Of a stretch of 64,000 bases of DNA, positions 55,811 through 64,000 are shown one piece after another; positions within the stretch are counted from its first letter, which is position 1; every line of letters starts with the position of its first letter. Origin of the DNA: Erwinia typographi. GTDB lineage: Bacteria; Pseudomonadota; Gammaproteobacteria; Enterobacterales; Enterobacteriaceae. Made by a program: the position numbers and the translations under genes. Under the pieces are notes generated by a model that saw nothing but the letters and a program-made list of their open reading frames with translations, was not told the DNA's origin and made no database searches. The stretch covers positions 1 through 64,000 of the forward strand of contig NZ_JRUQ01000039.1 in the NCBI RefSeq assembly GCF_000773975.1. The letters run 5' to 3'.

Positions 55811-56850
55811 AATCAATGGTTCATTATTCCGTGATAGATGCTCACAGCGCGGGTGCGCCTGCCAGGGTGGTGGTGGGCGGCGTTGCGCCAGCGCCTGGCT
55901 CTTCTGTCAGTGAAAAACGCAGCTGGCTGATGGAACATCACGACGAGATCAGAAAGCTGCTGATGTATGAGCCGCGGGGCAGCTCGGAGATGTGCGGCAG
56001 CATCCTGATGCAGCCTTGCGATCCCCGGGCTGACATCGGCATTGTCTTTATTGAAACCGGCGGATGGCCGTTGATGTGCGGCGCAGGGACCATTGGCGCG
56101 GCAACGGTAATGGTTGAAAATGGCTATGTTGAGGTTAGCGAGCCGGTCACCACTATTTCATTTGATACCCCGGCGGGGCTGGTCACTGCTCAGGTTGAAG
56201 TCACCGACGGCGTGGTGAAAGGGGTCACTATCCACAACGTCGCCTCTTATATGGTGGCGGCCGCACGGACGCTGGACATCCCTGAATTTGGCTCCGTCAC
56301 CGTGGATATCGTCTTCGGCGGCAATTATTACGCGCTGGTCGCGGCTTCCAGTCTGGGACTGGAGGTTCAGCCAGCGTTTGCCGAGAAGTTAGTTATGGCC
56401 GGGCGCGCCATCCGCAACAGCGTCAACGACACGCTGAATATTCCCGATCCCGCTACTGGCCAGCCGTTTCATGTGCCGATGGTGATCTTCACCGAAGAGC
56501 AGAACAGCAGCGGTAGCTATCGCAATCTGGTGTTCTTCGGCGAATCGGGGGTGGATCGTTCCCCCGGCGGCACGGGAACCTCGGCGAGAATGGCCCAGCG
56601 CTACTATCGTGGTCAGCAGGATAAAGGTGAGAAGTTTTTGCATGAGAGCATTATCGGCTCCGTCTTCGAAGGCACGATTGCGGATACGACAGTGTTAAAC
56701 ACTGTTCAGGCTATTATTCCAGCCATACGCGGACGCGCCCATATTATCGCGCAGTCGACGTTCCTGCTCGATCCTCAGGACCCCTTCGCTGAAGGTTTCG
56801 GTGTGGCTTACGGTAGCGACGCCAAACCCCCCGTTTACCTCGCCGAATAG
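55807..56850 (+). CDS. proline racemase family enzyme, Cys/Gly variant (copy 2)
   Basis: A 347-residue paralogue of the preceding gene, about as long and colinear. It has MCGAGTIG (Cys91) and DRSPGGTGT (Gly254), so the same two substitutions occur. The DAHSAGAPARVVVGG start differs from the DMHT of the first. Tandem duplicated divergent copies suggest two substrates or stereoisomers, or a heteromeric enzyme. Translation is coupled to copy 1. Confidence 0.85.
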   Translation: MKSMVHYSVIDAHSAGAPARVVVGGVAPAPGSSVSEKRSWLMEHHDEIRKLLMYEPRGSSEMCGSILMQPCDPRADIGIVFIETGGWPLMCGAGTIGAATVMVENGYVEVSEPVTTISFDTPAGLVTAQVEVTDGVVKGVTIHNVASYMVAAARTLDIPEFGSVTVDIVFGGNYYALVAASSLGLEVQPAFAEKLVMAGRAIRNSVNDTLNIPDPATGQPFHVPMVIFTEEQNSSGSYRNLVFFGESGVDRSPGGTGTSARMAQRYYRGQQDKGEKFLHESIIGSVFEGTIADTTVLNTVQAIIPAIRGRAHIIAQSTFLLDPQDPFAEGFGVAYGSDAKPPVYLAE

Positions 56851-56865
56851 TCCGTCTGAGCCACG

Positions 56866-56880
56866 CCGGGCGGTGCCCGG
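56866..56880. terminator. hairpin between convergent operons
   Basis: CCGGGC-GGT-GCCCGG, a perfect 6-bp GC stem behind the second racemase-like gene and before the convergent dehydrogenase gene. There is no T-run, so its strength is doubtful. Confidence 0.4.
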
Positions 56881-56983
56881 TGGTGGCCCGCGAGAATCTT
56901 ACGCTAGTGCTGATAACGGTTGCCTTCCTGTGGCCTGGCTTACATTCACCGGCATTCCATTGCCGGGTTTACCTTTCAGAACG

Positions 56984-58567
56984 TCATGATGCAAGGCTGT
57001 CGCGCGTGTGTACGCCATTAACAAGGCGCAGCAGATTGAGCGGGTTCTCATCTTTCAGCGCGTCAGGCAGCAAAGCGGGCGCATAGTTTTGATAACAGAC
57101 AGGCCGCAAAAAACGTTCAATGGCTAGCGTTCCTACCGAGGTGCCGCGTGCATCGGAAGTGGCTGGCCACGGACCGCCGTGCACCATCGCATCACTGACT
57201 TCCACGCCGGTGGGGTAACCGTTCAATAACAGACGACCGGCCTTGCGCTCCAGCAGGGGAACCAGCGTGGCGAAGTTGGGTAAATCACTCTCCTCAGCCA
57301 GTAACGTGGCCGTTAGCTGACCTCGTAACCCGCTCAGCGCGCTGGACAATTCCGCTTTATCGGCAACGGAGATGGCGATCGTCACCGGGCCAAACACTTC
57401 TTCCTGTAGCAAGGGGTCGCCATTAATCAGCAGTCCGGCCTGCGCCTCAAACAGCTGCGGAACGGCCTGAGTTCCCTGCTGGGATTGTCCGGCGAGATGA
57501 CGTATGCCGCCATGCTCTCGCAACGCCGCCAGCCCTTTTTCATAGCTGCTGAGCACGCCGCGATTCAGCATGGTCTGCGGAGGACTCTGGCTGATGTTTT
57601 GCGCCATCTGCCGTAAGAAAGTGCGATAGTCGGGCGAATCGATGCCGACGATCAGTCCGGGATTGGTACAAAACTGGCCGCAACCGGCCACCACCGAGTC
57701 GGTCAGCTCGCGGGCGATTTTCTCGCCGCGCACCGCCAGCGCGTCCGGCAGTAGGATCATCGGGTTGATGCTGCTCATTTCGGCAAACACCGGGATCGGA
57801 TCGGGGCGGGCCGCCGCGATATCGCACAACGCTCGCCCCCCCTTCAGCGAACCGGTAAAGCCTACCGCCTGAATAGCCGGATGGCGCACCAGCGCCTGGC
57901 CAATGCTGTTGCCGAAGATCATATTGAACACGCCCGCAGGCATACCGGTTTTGCGCGCCGCCTGGACGATGACGTTAGCCACGCAGTCGGCGGTAGCCAT
58001 GTGACCGCCGTGCGCCTTCATCACTACCGGACAACCCGCGGCCAGCGCCGAGGCCGTATCACCACCGGCCGTGGAGAAGGCGAGCGGAAAGTTGCTGGCG
58101 CCAAATACCGCTACCGGCCCAACCGCGCGCTGCATCTGACGGAGATCCGGGCGAGGCAGCGGCGTGCGTTCTGGCAGGGCGGTATCAATGCGGGCGCCGA
58201 GAAAATCTCCGCGTCGCAATACGCTAGCGAATAAGCGCATCTGGCCGCTGGTGCGGCCACGCTCGCCGCGAATGCGTCCTTCCGGCAGCGCCGTTTCGCG
58301 CATCACCAGCTGAATAAAGTCGTCGCCGGTGGCGTCCAGCTCGTCAGCAATCGCCTCTAAAAACAGGGCGCGCTGCGCCGGCGAGGTAGTGTGAAAGAGG
58401 GGAAATGCCTGTTCAGCGGCCCGACAGGCCAAATCCGCTTCGCGTTCCGTTGCCTGATAAAACGTCCACGGCAGCGCTTCGCCGCTGTGTGCGTCAACGC
58501 TCTTCAGCGTGAGGCTGCCTTGTTTGCTACGTTCGCCGTTAATGAAGTTTTCACCAAGGATATTCAT
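56984..58567 (-). CDS. alpha-ketoglutarate semialdehyde dehydrogenase
   Basis: A 527-residue NADP-type aldehyde dehydrogenase of the 2,5-dioxovalerate dehydrogenase family: FGASNFPLAFSTAGGDTASALAAGCPVVMKAHGGH (about 148-182), FAEMSSINPMILLP with the general-base glutamate and GCGQFCTNPGLIVG with the catalytic cysteine. It converts alpha-ketoglutarate semialdehyde to alpha-ketoglutarate (EC 1.2.1.26), the final step of hydroxyproline, pentonate and hexarate breakdown. Beside proline-racemase-type enzymes this supports a hydroxyproline pathway, though no DapA-type deaminase is visible in the window. Confidence 0.9.
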   Translation of the reverse strand: MNILGENFINGERSKQGSLTLKSVDAHSGEALPWTFYQATEREADLACRAAEQAFPLFHTTSPAQRALFLEAIADELDATGDDFIQLVMRETALPEGRIRGERGRTSGQMRLFASVLRRGDFLGARIDTALPERTPLPRPDLRQMQRAVGPVAVFGASNFPLAFSTAGGDTASALAAGCPVVMKAHGGHMATADCVANVIVQAARKTGMPAGVFNMIFGNSIGQALVRHPAIQAVGFTGSLKGGRALCDIAAARPDPIPVFAEMSSINPMILLPDALAVRGEKIARELTDSVVAGCGQFCTNPGLIVGIDSPDYRTFLRQMAQNISQSPPQTMLNRGVLSSYEKGLAALREHGGIRHLAGQSQQGTQAVPQLFEAQAGLLINGDPLLQEEVFGPVTIAISVADKAELSSALSGLRGQLTATLLAEESDLPNFATLVPLLERKAGRLLLNGYPTGVEVSDAMVHGGPWPATSDARGTSVGTLAIERFLRPVCYQNYAPALLPDALKDENPLNLLRLVNGVHTRDSLAS

Positions 58568-58583
58568 GGTACAACCTTTTGCA

Positions 58584-58608
58584 AAAGCGACGGCGATCCC
58601 GTCGCTTT
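58584..58608 (-). terminator. hairpin between the two aldehyde dehydrogenase genes
   Basis: AAAGCGACGG and CCGTCGCTTT form a perfect 10-bp stem with a 5-nt loop; on the minus strand it ends in TTTTGC. It acts as a partial terminator or processing site after the upstream dehydrogenase gene. Confidence 0.6.
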
Positions 58609-58617
58609 GGGGAGTGA

Positions 58618-60090
58618 TCAGGAGAGGGAAACCCAGATGGTCTTCAGCTGTGTGTATTGATCAAAGGCCTCAATGCCTTTGTCATAACCGCCAAAGCCTG
58701 ACGTTTTCATGCCGCCAAACGGCGTGGTGATATCCCCTTCGCCGTAGCCGTTAACCGCCACGGTGCCCGCCTGTATCTGACGCGCCATGCGCACCGCAAC
58801 GTTGATATCACGCGCAAACACCGTTGCCGCTAAGCCATAAGAAGAGTCGTTAGCGATCTGAATCGCCTGTTGTTCGCTGTCGAAGCTGAGGATCGCCACT
58901 ACCGGGCCGAAAATTTCATCACGCGCCAGCGCCATCTCTGGCGTGACGTTATCAATGACGGTGGCTTCAATAAACAGGCCGCCGCTCTCCTGCCGCACCT
59001 GATTACCGCCCAGCACCACGCTGGCGCCAGCCTGTTTTGCCGCGTCGATAGCGGCCAGTACCCGCGTCAGGGCTGAAGGCTCAATCAACGGGCCAAGGCG
59101 GGTGCTGCGGTCGGTGGGGTCGCCGGTTTGCCAGACCTGGGCCGCGCGAATAAAGGCCTGAAGGAAGGCGTCTTTAATCGAGCGGTGCACCAGAATGCGT
59201 GAGCCGCAGGTGCAGTTTTGCCCCATGTTCCAGAACGCGGCGTTCGCCAGGTTTTCCGCGATGGCGTCGAGATCTTCCGCCACGTCCGGCATGACGATTT
59301 GCGGACTCTTGCCGCCGCACTCCAGCACCACTTTTTTCAGGTTGCTGTCGGCAGCATAGCGCAGGAACTGACGGCCAATCTCGGTGGATCCGGTGAAGGT
59401 GAGGGCATCCACATCGTTATGCAGGCCGAGTGCTTTTCCGGCGATATGTCCTAAACCCGGCACCACGTTAACGACCCCGGCTGGAATGCCAGCTTCCAGC
59501 GAGAGTTCGGCGATGCGCAAGGTGGAGAGCGACGCCAGCTCGGCGGGTTTGATCACCAGCGAGTTACCCGCCGCCAGCGCCGGAGAGATTTTCCACGACA
59601 GGGTGGCCGCCGGGAAATTCCACGGCAGTACCATGCCGACCACGCCAACCGGTTCACGGACGATAAGCCCGAGCTGACCTTCACCGGTCGGCGACACTTT
59701 GCCGAACACTTTATCGATGGCCTCAGCGTACCAGCGCACGTTATTCACCACGTCCGGCAGGTCGAAACTTTCACAGTCGGTGAGCGGCTTGCCGGCATCA
59801 ATCGAGTCCAGCAGCGCCAGCTCCGGCGTGTGTTGCTCAATCAGGCTGGCAAATTTCAGCAGGATGCGCTTGCGTTCGCGCGGCTCCATTTTGCTCCATA
59901 CGCCGCGATTAAATGCTTCACGCGCTGCGCTGACCGCCTTATCGACGTCTGCTGCTGAGCAGGCCGCAATCTTGTTGAGTAATTTGCCGGTAGCCGGATT
60001 GAAATTATCAAAAACCTGTTTCTGCTCAGCGTCAGTAAACCGGCCATTAATAAATGCCTGAGTACGCACCGTTTCGGGTAAGGAAGTCAT
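58618..60090 (-). CDS. aldehyde dehydrogenase, PuuC/betaine-aldehyde type
   Basis: A 490-residue NAD(P)-dependent aldehyde dehydrogenase with GVVGMVLPWNFPAATLSWKISPALAAGNSLVIKPAE (about 152-187), LECGGKSPQIV with the glutamate and NMGQNCTCGSRILVH with the catalytic cysteine. It most resembles the gamma-glutamyl-gamma-aminobutyraldehyde/betaine aldehyde group, so an amino-aldehyde is a likely substrate. It lies 21 bp behind the ABC ATPase gene in the leftward operon. Confidence 0.9.
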   Translation of the reverse strand: MTSLPETVRTQAFINGRFTDAEQKQVFDNFNPATGKLLNKIAACSAADVDKAVSAAREAFNRGVWSKMEPRERKRILLKFASLIEQHTPELALLDSIDAGKPLTDCESFDLPDVVNNVRWYAEAIDKVFGKVSPTGEGQLGLIVREPVGVVGMVLPWNFPAATLSWKISPALAAGNSLVIKPAELASLSTLRIAELSLEAGIPAGVVNVVPGLGHIAGKALGLHNDVDALTFTGSTEIGRQFLRYAADSNLKKVVLECGGKSPQIVMPDVAEDLDAIAENLANAAFWNMGQNCTCGSRILVHRSIKDAFLQAFIRAAQVWQTGDPTDRSTRLGPLIEPSALTRVLAAIDAAKQAGASVVLGGNQVRQESGGLFIEATVIDNVTPEMALARDEIFGPVVAILSFDSEQQAIQIANDSSYGLAATVFARDINVAVRMARQIQAGTVAVNGYGEGDITTPFGGMKTSGFGGYDKGIEAFDQYTQLKTIWVSLS

Positions 60091-60111
60091 AGTTTCTCCG
60101 TGAACGTTCGG

Positions 60112-60900
60112 TTACAGAACTTTGCCAAGAAAGGCTTTGGCACGTTCGTTTTGGGTATTGTTGAAAAATTCGTGCGGGCTGCCCTGTTCAACGACGATGC
60201 CGTTGTCCATAAAGACCACCTTGTCGGACACTTCGCGGGCGAAGCCCAGCTCGTGCGTGACAACGATCATCGTCATGCCCTCCGAGGCCAGCGAGCGCAT
60301 GACGCTCAACACCTCGCCTACCAGCTCGGGGTCGAGGGCGGAGGTGGGCTCATCAAACAGCATCAGTTTGGGTTTCATCGCCAGCGCCCGGGCAATCGCC
60401 ACGCGCTGCTGCTGGCCGCCGGAAAGGGTACGGGGATAGGCGTTGGCTTTGGCGGTCAGTCCGACTTTCGCCAGCAGGTTCATCGCATCGGAGGTCGCCT
60501 GGGCTTTACGGACTTTTTTGACGTGCATTGGCGCTTCGATGATGTTCTCAAGCACCGTCATATGCGGAAACAGATTGAACCCCTGGAATACCATGCCGAT
60601 GTCGGCACGCTGGCGCGCCACTTCGGATTTTTTCATTTCATACAGTTTCCCGTGGTGTTCGCGATAGCCGACGGTTTCGCCACCCACCTGCAACAGGCCT
60701 TTTTCGATGCGCTCCAGATGGTTCATGCAGCGCAAAAAGGTGCTTTTACCTGAACCCGAGGGGCCAAGGATGCAGCAGACGTTGCCATATTCCACCGTCA
60801 GATCGATACCGCGCAGTACCGGCAAGTGACCGAAGGATTTTTCCACACCGCGTGCCACCACTGCGTGTTGCGAGGGAGGATAAGAAGTAAAAGACATCAT
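60112..60900 (-). CDS. polar amino acid ABC transporter ATPase
   Basis: A 262-residue GlnQ-type ATPase: Walker [37 protein letters not shown], signature [19 protein letters not shown] and Walker [15 protein letters not shown]. Overlaps the permease gene by one base. Probably partner of the binding protein at 53750. Confidence 0.93.
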   Translation of the reverse strand: MMSFTSYPPSQHAVVARGVEKSFGHLPVLRGIDLTVEYGNVCCILGPSGSGKSTFLRCMNHLERIEKGLLQVGGETVGYREHHGKLYEMKKSEVARQRADIGMVFQGFNLFPHMTVLENIIEAPMHVKKVRKAQATSDAMNLLAKVGLTAKANAYPRTLSGGQQQRVAIARALAMKPKLMLFDEPTSALDPELVGEVLSVMRSLASEGMTMIVVTHELGFAREVSDKVVFMDNGIVVEQGSPHEFFNNTQNERAKAFLGKVL

Positions 60901-61850
60901 TATGCGCTCCTTAGCGTTTCATCTTCGGGTTTGGCCTCGGTGGAGGCGGCCAGAGAGCTGTGCTCACTGCGGGCGAAATAGCGCTCGACGTAATGCTGTA
61001 ACACCGAAAGCACCGAAGTCAGCAGCAGATACCAAATCGACGCGACGATCAGTAAAGGAATGGTCTGGAAGTTGGCGGTGTAGATAAGCTGGGCGGAGTA
61101 AAGCAACTCCTGTAAGGCGATAACGCTCACCAGCGAGGTGGTTTTTAACATGCCGATCAGCTGATTGCCGGTAGGGGGAATAATGATGCGCATAGCCTGC
61201 GGCAGAATGATTTTCATCATTACGCGGCCCCCTGACATCCCCAGCGCTTCAGCCGCTTCACGCTGACCATTCGGCACCGAGTTGAGGCCCGCGCGGACGA
61301 TCTCCGACATATAGGCGCCCTCATTCAGGCCCAGGCCTAGCAGCGCGGCAACGTAAACGGTGATGAACTGGTTGGCGTCGAATACCCCGAGATTGGGCCC
61401 AATCGGAAAGCCAAGGGTGATTTCGGGATAAAGCGCCGACAGGTTAAACCAGAAAATCAGCTGCACCAGCAGCGGCGTGCCGCGAAATGCCCACAGATAG
61501 GCGAAAGCGATGCTGTTCAGCACCGGATTTTTCGACATCCGCATCAGCGCCAGCAGGGTGCCAAGCACCATGCCAATCGCCATTGCGCCCAATGTCAGCC
61601 AGACCGTCGCCATCAAGCCGGAGAGAATGGAGTCGTCGAATAAATACTGCGCGACCACCGACCAGTGGAAGCGAGGATTCGTCACCATCGACACCACTAA
61701 ACCGGCGGCAATGACGAGGATCAAAATGGCGGCGACCCAGCGCCCATGATGTTTCAACGGCACAACGGGTTTAGCTTCCATTTCGTTTTTGTCTCTCATT
61801 ATCTGCCGATTTAACAATTGTGTTTGTGTCACTTTCGTTCCCCTAAACAT
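60900..61850 (-). CDS. polar amino acid ABC permease
   Basis: A permease of up to 316 residues with [22 protein letters not shown] and the EAA loop [28 protein letters not shown]. Like some other members it has a single longer chain with an N-terminal extension and seems to act as a homodimer, since no second permease gene is present. The start is uncertain: 61850, 61799 and 61781 are all in-frame candidates and none has a strong ribosome site. First gene of the leftward permease-ATPase-dehydrogenases operon. Confidence 0.88.
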   Translation of the reverse strand: MFRGTKVTQTQLLNRQIMRDKNEMEAKPVVPLKHHGRWVAAILILVIAAGLVVSMVTNPRFHWSVVAQYLFDDSILSGLMATVWLTLGAMAIGMVLGTLLALMRMSKNPVLNSIAFAYLWAFRGTPLLVQLIFWFNLSALYPEITLGFPIGPNLGVFDANQFITVYVAALLGLGLNEGAYMSEIVRAGLNSVPNGQREAAEALGMSGGRVMMKIILPQAMRIIIPPTGNQLIGMLKTTSLVSVIALQELLYSAQLIYTANFQTIPLLIVASIWYLLLTSVLSVLQHYVERYFARSEHSSLAASTEAKPEDETLRSA

Positions 61851-61977
61851 GCTTGAAACTCGCTGTGAATGTATGTGAGACTGTGCGGTAATCGATAACC
61901 GATAGCCGTTAACACATAATGTGTGTTTAGATTTTATCCGTCAAGTTCAATCACGAACAAATTGGAGGAGGGTGATC

Positions 61978-63198
61978 ATGGCGACATTTACCTGGACAAA
62001 CTGGGGTAAAAATCAGTCGTTTAGTGCGGCGCAATTCGCAAAACCAGCCAGCGAAGAGCAGGCCGTCGAGCTGGTGCGCCGGGCATTGCGCCAGGGGAAC
62101 AGCGTGCGGGTCGCCGGCAGCGGACATTCGTTCACGCCAGTGGTGCAAACCGACAGTCTGCTGCTCGATCTCTCCGCGTTCAGCGGCGTAATCAGTGTGG
62201 ACCATGGACAACGGCAGGCCACTGTCGCTGGCGGTTCACCCCTCGCTGCGCTGGGAGAACCGCTGTGGCAACAGGGCCTGTCAATTGAAAACCAGGGTGA
62301 TATTGACGCGCAATCCATTGCCGGGGCGATCGCCACCGGCACCAAGGGTTCTGGTATCGCCTTCGGCTCGCTCTCTTCACGCGTGACCTCGTTGCGCGTG
62401 ATCAACGGCCTTGGCGAGGTGGTCGATATTGATGCGCGCAGTGAAGATTTTCTCAACGCGGCTCAGGTGTCGCTCGGGATGCTGGGGCCGGTACTGCGCG
62501 TCGGATTGCAGCTGGTGCCAGCTTACAGGCTGAAAGAAGAAAATGTCATCCTGCCAATGCAAGAGGTGTTACGTCAGTGGGATTATTTTCTTGAAAACTA
62601 TCGCCACTTCTCATTCTGGTGGATGCCGACGGCGAGGTCGGCCGCTATGTACCGACTGGGCGATGTGCCTGCCGATCACTGTTTCGTCAAACTGCTGCGC
62701 GAAGTGCCGGTCGGCGAAAACGATCGCCCTGAAGGGACGCTCAACCAGCGCACCGATCGCGCTTATCGCATCTATCCCGATGGCACCACCGATGCCGAGT
62801 TTCATGAACTTGAATATATGGTGGCGGCCGATGACGCGCGGGAAGCGGTGGCGCGGATGCAGCACCTGATGCTGAAACAGTTCCCGGAGGAGATTTCGCC
62901 GCTACAGGTGCGCTGGCAAAAGGCCGATCGCGGTTTTCTTTCGCCGCAAAGCGGGCGCGACAGCACCTCCATTTCGGTATCGGGCGAGATTGGCCGCGAC
63001 TACACGCCGTTTTTGCAGGCCGTCGATCGCACGCTACAGCCGCTGGCAGCAAGGCCGCACTGGGGAAAACTGCATTTTCTCGATGGTCAGCGCGTCGCCG
63101 CGCTTTACCCTGACTATGCGCGTTTTCTGCAAATCCGTCGGCAGTTCGATCCACACAATCGCTTTCTTAACCCCCATCTGGCGGCGCTGTTCTCCTGA
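61978..63198 (+). CDS. FAD-linked lactone/alditol oxidase
   Basis: A 406-residue FAD-binding oxidoreductase of the D-arabinono-1,4-lactone oxidase/alditol oxidase family. The FAD motif RVAGSGHSFTPVVQTDSLLLDL is near residues 44-65 with the histidine that usually carries the flavin; the C-terminal domain holds RPHWGKLHFLDG and ends RFLNPHLAALFS. GGAGGAGGG before ATG 61978 fixes the start. Relatives oxidise sugar lactones or polyols at C1 with oxygen. Its place in an amino acid-type locus is unexplained; it may act on the product of a hydroxyl-bearing substrate. Confidence 0.87.
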   Translation: MATFTWTNWGKNQSFSAAQFAKPASEEQAVELVRRALRQGNSVRVAGSGHSFTPVVQTDSLLLDLSAFSGVISVDHGQRQATVAGGSPLAALGEPLWQQGLSIENQGDIDAQSIAGAIATGTKGSGIAFGSLSSRVTSLRVINGLGEVVDIDARSEDFLNAAQVSLGMLGPVLRVGLQLVPAYRLKEENVILPMQEVLRQWDYFLENYRHFSFWWMPTARSAAMYRLGDVPADHCFVKLLREVPVGENDRPEGTLNQRTDRAYRIYPDGTTDAEFHELEYMVAADDAREAVARMQHLMLKQFPEEISPLQVRWQKADRGFLSPQSGRDSTSISVSGEIGRDYTPFLQAVDRTLQPLAARPHWGKLHFLDGQRVAALYPDYARFLQIRRQFDPHNRFLNPHLAALFS

Positions 63199-63222
63199 AA
63201 CCGGCTGGCGGAAAAAAGCGCA

Positions 63223-63255
63223 TTGACAGCCTTAAAGTTGAATGTAATATATTAC
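63223..63255 (+). promoter_or_regulatory. promoter and operator of dehydratase gene
   Basis: TTGACA (63223-63228), 16 bp, TAATAT (63245-63250), with the palindrome GTAATATATTAC (63244-63255) covering the -10. Both the -35 region (AAAAAAG..CATTGACAG) and the palindrome closely copy the promoter at 53671. Confidence 0.7.
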
Positions 63256-63285
63256 CCATAACCAATCACCAACATGAGCGGACCC

Positions 63286-64000
63286 ATGAAGATCACGGCA
63301 ATTGAAGTTTATGGACACCAACTGACCTATGCGCACGGTGAATATGTGATGTCGGGCGGACGTGCCGCGCAGCGCCAGCACTCCACGCTGGTCCGTATCC
63401 TGACCGATGAGGGCGTGGAAGGTTGGGGCGAAAGCTGCACGCTGGGCGGCACTTATTTACCGGCCTTCGCGGAAGGGACGCGGGAAGCTGTCCGGGTTAT
63501 GGCGCCGTCATTAATTGGCGAAGACCCGACTAATCTGGTGGCGATCCATCAGCTGATGGATCGCTCACTGCTCGGACAGAACAGCGCCAAAAGCGCTATT
63601 GATATCGCCTGCTGGGATCTGTTGGGCAAAGTGGCCGGGTTGCCGATCGCGCGTCTGATTGGCGGCATTGCCCAGCCGGATTTTCCGCTGTATGAGGCGG
63701 TACCGCTGGCGTCGCCCGCCGACATGGCGGCATTTGTCCGTATGCGCAGCGAAGCCGGGATCAGCCGCTTTCAGCTGAAGGTCGGCAACGACCCTTATGA
63801 CGACGCCGCCCGCACCCGCAGCGTGGTTGAAGCCTGCTCTAAAGATGTGGTGATCGTGGCGGATGCCAACGGGGGCTGGAACCTCCAGTCGGCGGTGATT
63901 GCCGTGCGCGAGCTGGCTGGATTGAACATCTTTATTGAACAACCCTGCCGCGATACCGCTGATTGCGCACTGGTGCAGCGCATGAGTTCGCTGCCGCTGG
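63286..64000 (+). CDS. enolase-superfamily dehydratase (partial, runs off window)
   Basis: The first 238 codons of a mandelate racemase/muconate lactonising enzyme family protein; normal length is about 365. It has SAIDIACWDLLGK (about 103-115), RFQLKVG with Lys165, the metal ligands in DANGGW (Asp193) and IEQPC (Glu218). Where KxK is usual in this subgroup the first lysine is Gln163. Relatives include cis-3-hydroxy-L-proline dehydratase and hydroxyproline-betaine epimerase, which suits its neighbours. ATG 63286 with GGA upstream is preferred; ATG 63274 is in frame too. Confidence 0.85.
   Translation, partial: MKITAIEVYGHQLTYAHGEYVMSGGRAAQRQHSTLVRILTDEGVEGWGESCTLGGTYLPAFAEGTREAVRVMAPSLIGEDPTNLVAIHQLMDRSLLGQNSAKSAIDIACWDLLGKVAGLPIARLIGGIAQPDFPLYEAVPLASPADMAAFVRMRSEAGISRFQLKVGNDPYDDAARTRSVVEACSKDVVIVADANGGWNLQSAVIAVRELAGLNIFIEQPCRDTADCALVQRMSSLPL

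Overview
The window reads as chromosomal DNA of an enterobacterium (Enterobacterales). The tRNA-Asn(GUU) gene, the CsqR/YihW, YihV, YihU and YihT proteins, AMP nucleosidase and the DctA-like carrier all look like close relatives of Escherichia coli/Klebsiella-type proteins. No ribosomal or housekeeping operon pins the genus. Nearly everything here is accessory catabolism, so the window looks like a genomic-island zone next to tRNA-Asn (31710-31785, minus), followed on the right by a run of nutrient-scavenging operons.

Left edge, 1-5750: a decayed reverse transcriptase (YMDD still visible), a three-gene chaperone-usher fimbrial operon on the minus strand, an unknown small protein, and AT-rich DNA with palindromes and a broken ABC-ATPase. 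Then 5743-8504: a TetR regulator with paired operators, divergent from an O-methyltransferase and followed by an MFS transporter.

8676-28459 is the centrepiece, an organosulfonate locus. The left half holds sulfoglycolysis (sulfo-EMP) genes: csqR/yihW, yihV (sulfofructose kinase), yihU (sulfolactaldehyde reductase) and yihT (sulfofructose-phosphate aldolase). With them are a zinc alcohol dehydrogenase, two MFS carriers and an aldose epimerase, but no SQ isomerase (yihS) and no sulfoquinovosidase (yihQ). The right half holds the pathway that normally works in a different bacterium: hpsN/hpsO/hpsU/hpsP for 2,3-dihydroxypropane-1-sulfonate (DHPS), suyAB (sulfolactate sulfo-lyase), a ComC-like sulfolactate dehydrogenase, a DctA-like carrier and a GntR regulator. 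A YeiH-type exporter sits between the halves. Together the genes predict that one cell takes a C6 sulfosugar to DHAP, pyruvate and sulfite. A palindrome shared by suyA, hpsN and gntR ties the right half into one regulon.

28460-31832: an integrase broken into two remnants flanks an orphan type VI secretion cassette (Hcp, a Tlde1-like cell-wall effector and its periplasmic immunity protein), ending at tRNA-Asn with its strong promoter.

32116-37381: a Gfo/Idh oxidoreductase, a LacI-type repressor carrying two tandem HTH domains, and an ascorbate-type PTS (EIIA, EIIB, EIIC) with a fructose-6-phosphate aldolase. 37422-40088: an ArsR-type regulator divergent from a stand-alone second elongation factor G. 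40155-45503: a LivJHMGF-type ABC transporter behind a likely sigma-54 promoter and NtrC site, suggesting nitrogen control. 45625-47085: AMP nucleosidase.

47158-53351: a minus-strand operon with an RpiR regulator, an arginase-family hydrolase, a polar amino acid ABC transporter and an MmgE/PrpD protein (substrate unknown). 53671-64000: a probable hydroxyproline-type locus with a binding protein, two tandem proline-racemase-family enzymes that lack the second catalytic cysteine, an alpha-ketoglutarate semialdehyde dehydrogenase, a second aldehyde dehydrogenase, an ABC permease and ATPase, a FAD lactone/alditol oxidase and an enolase-superfamily dehydratase cut off by the window edge. A shared TGTAATATATTAC palindrome marks two of its promoters.
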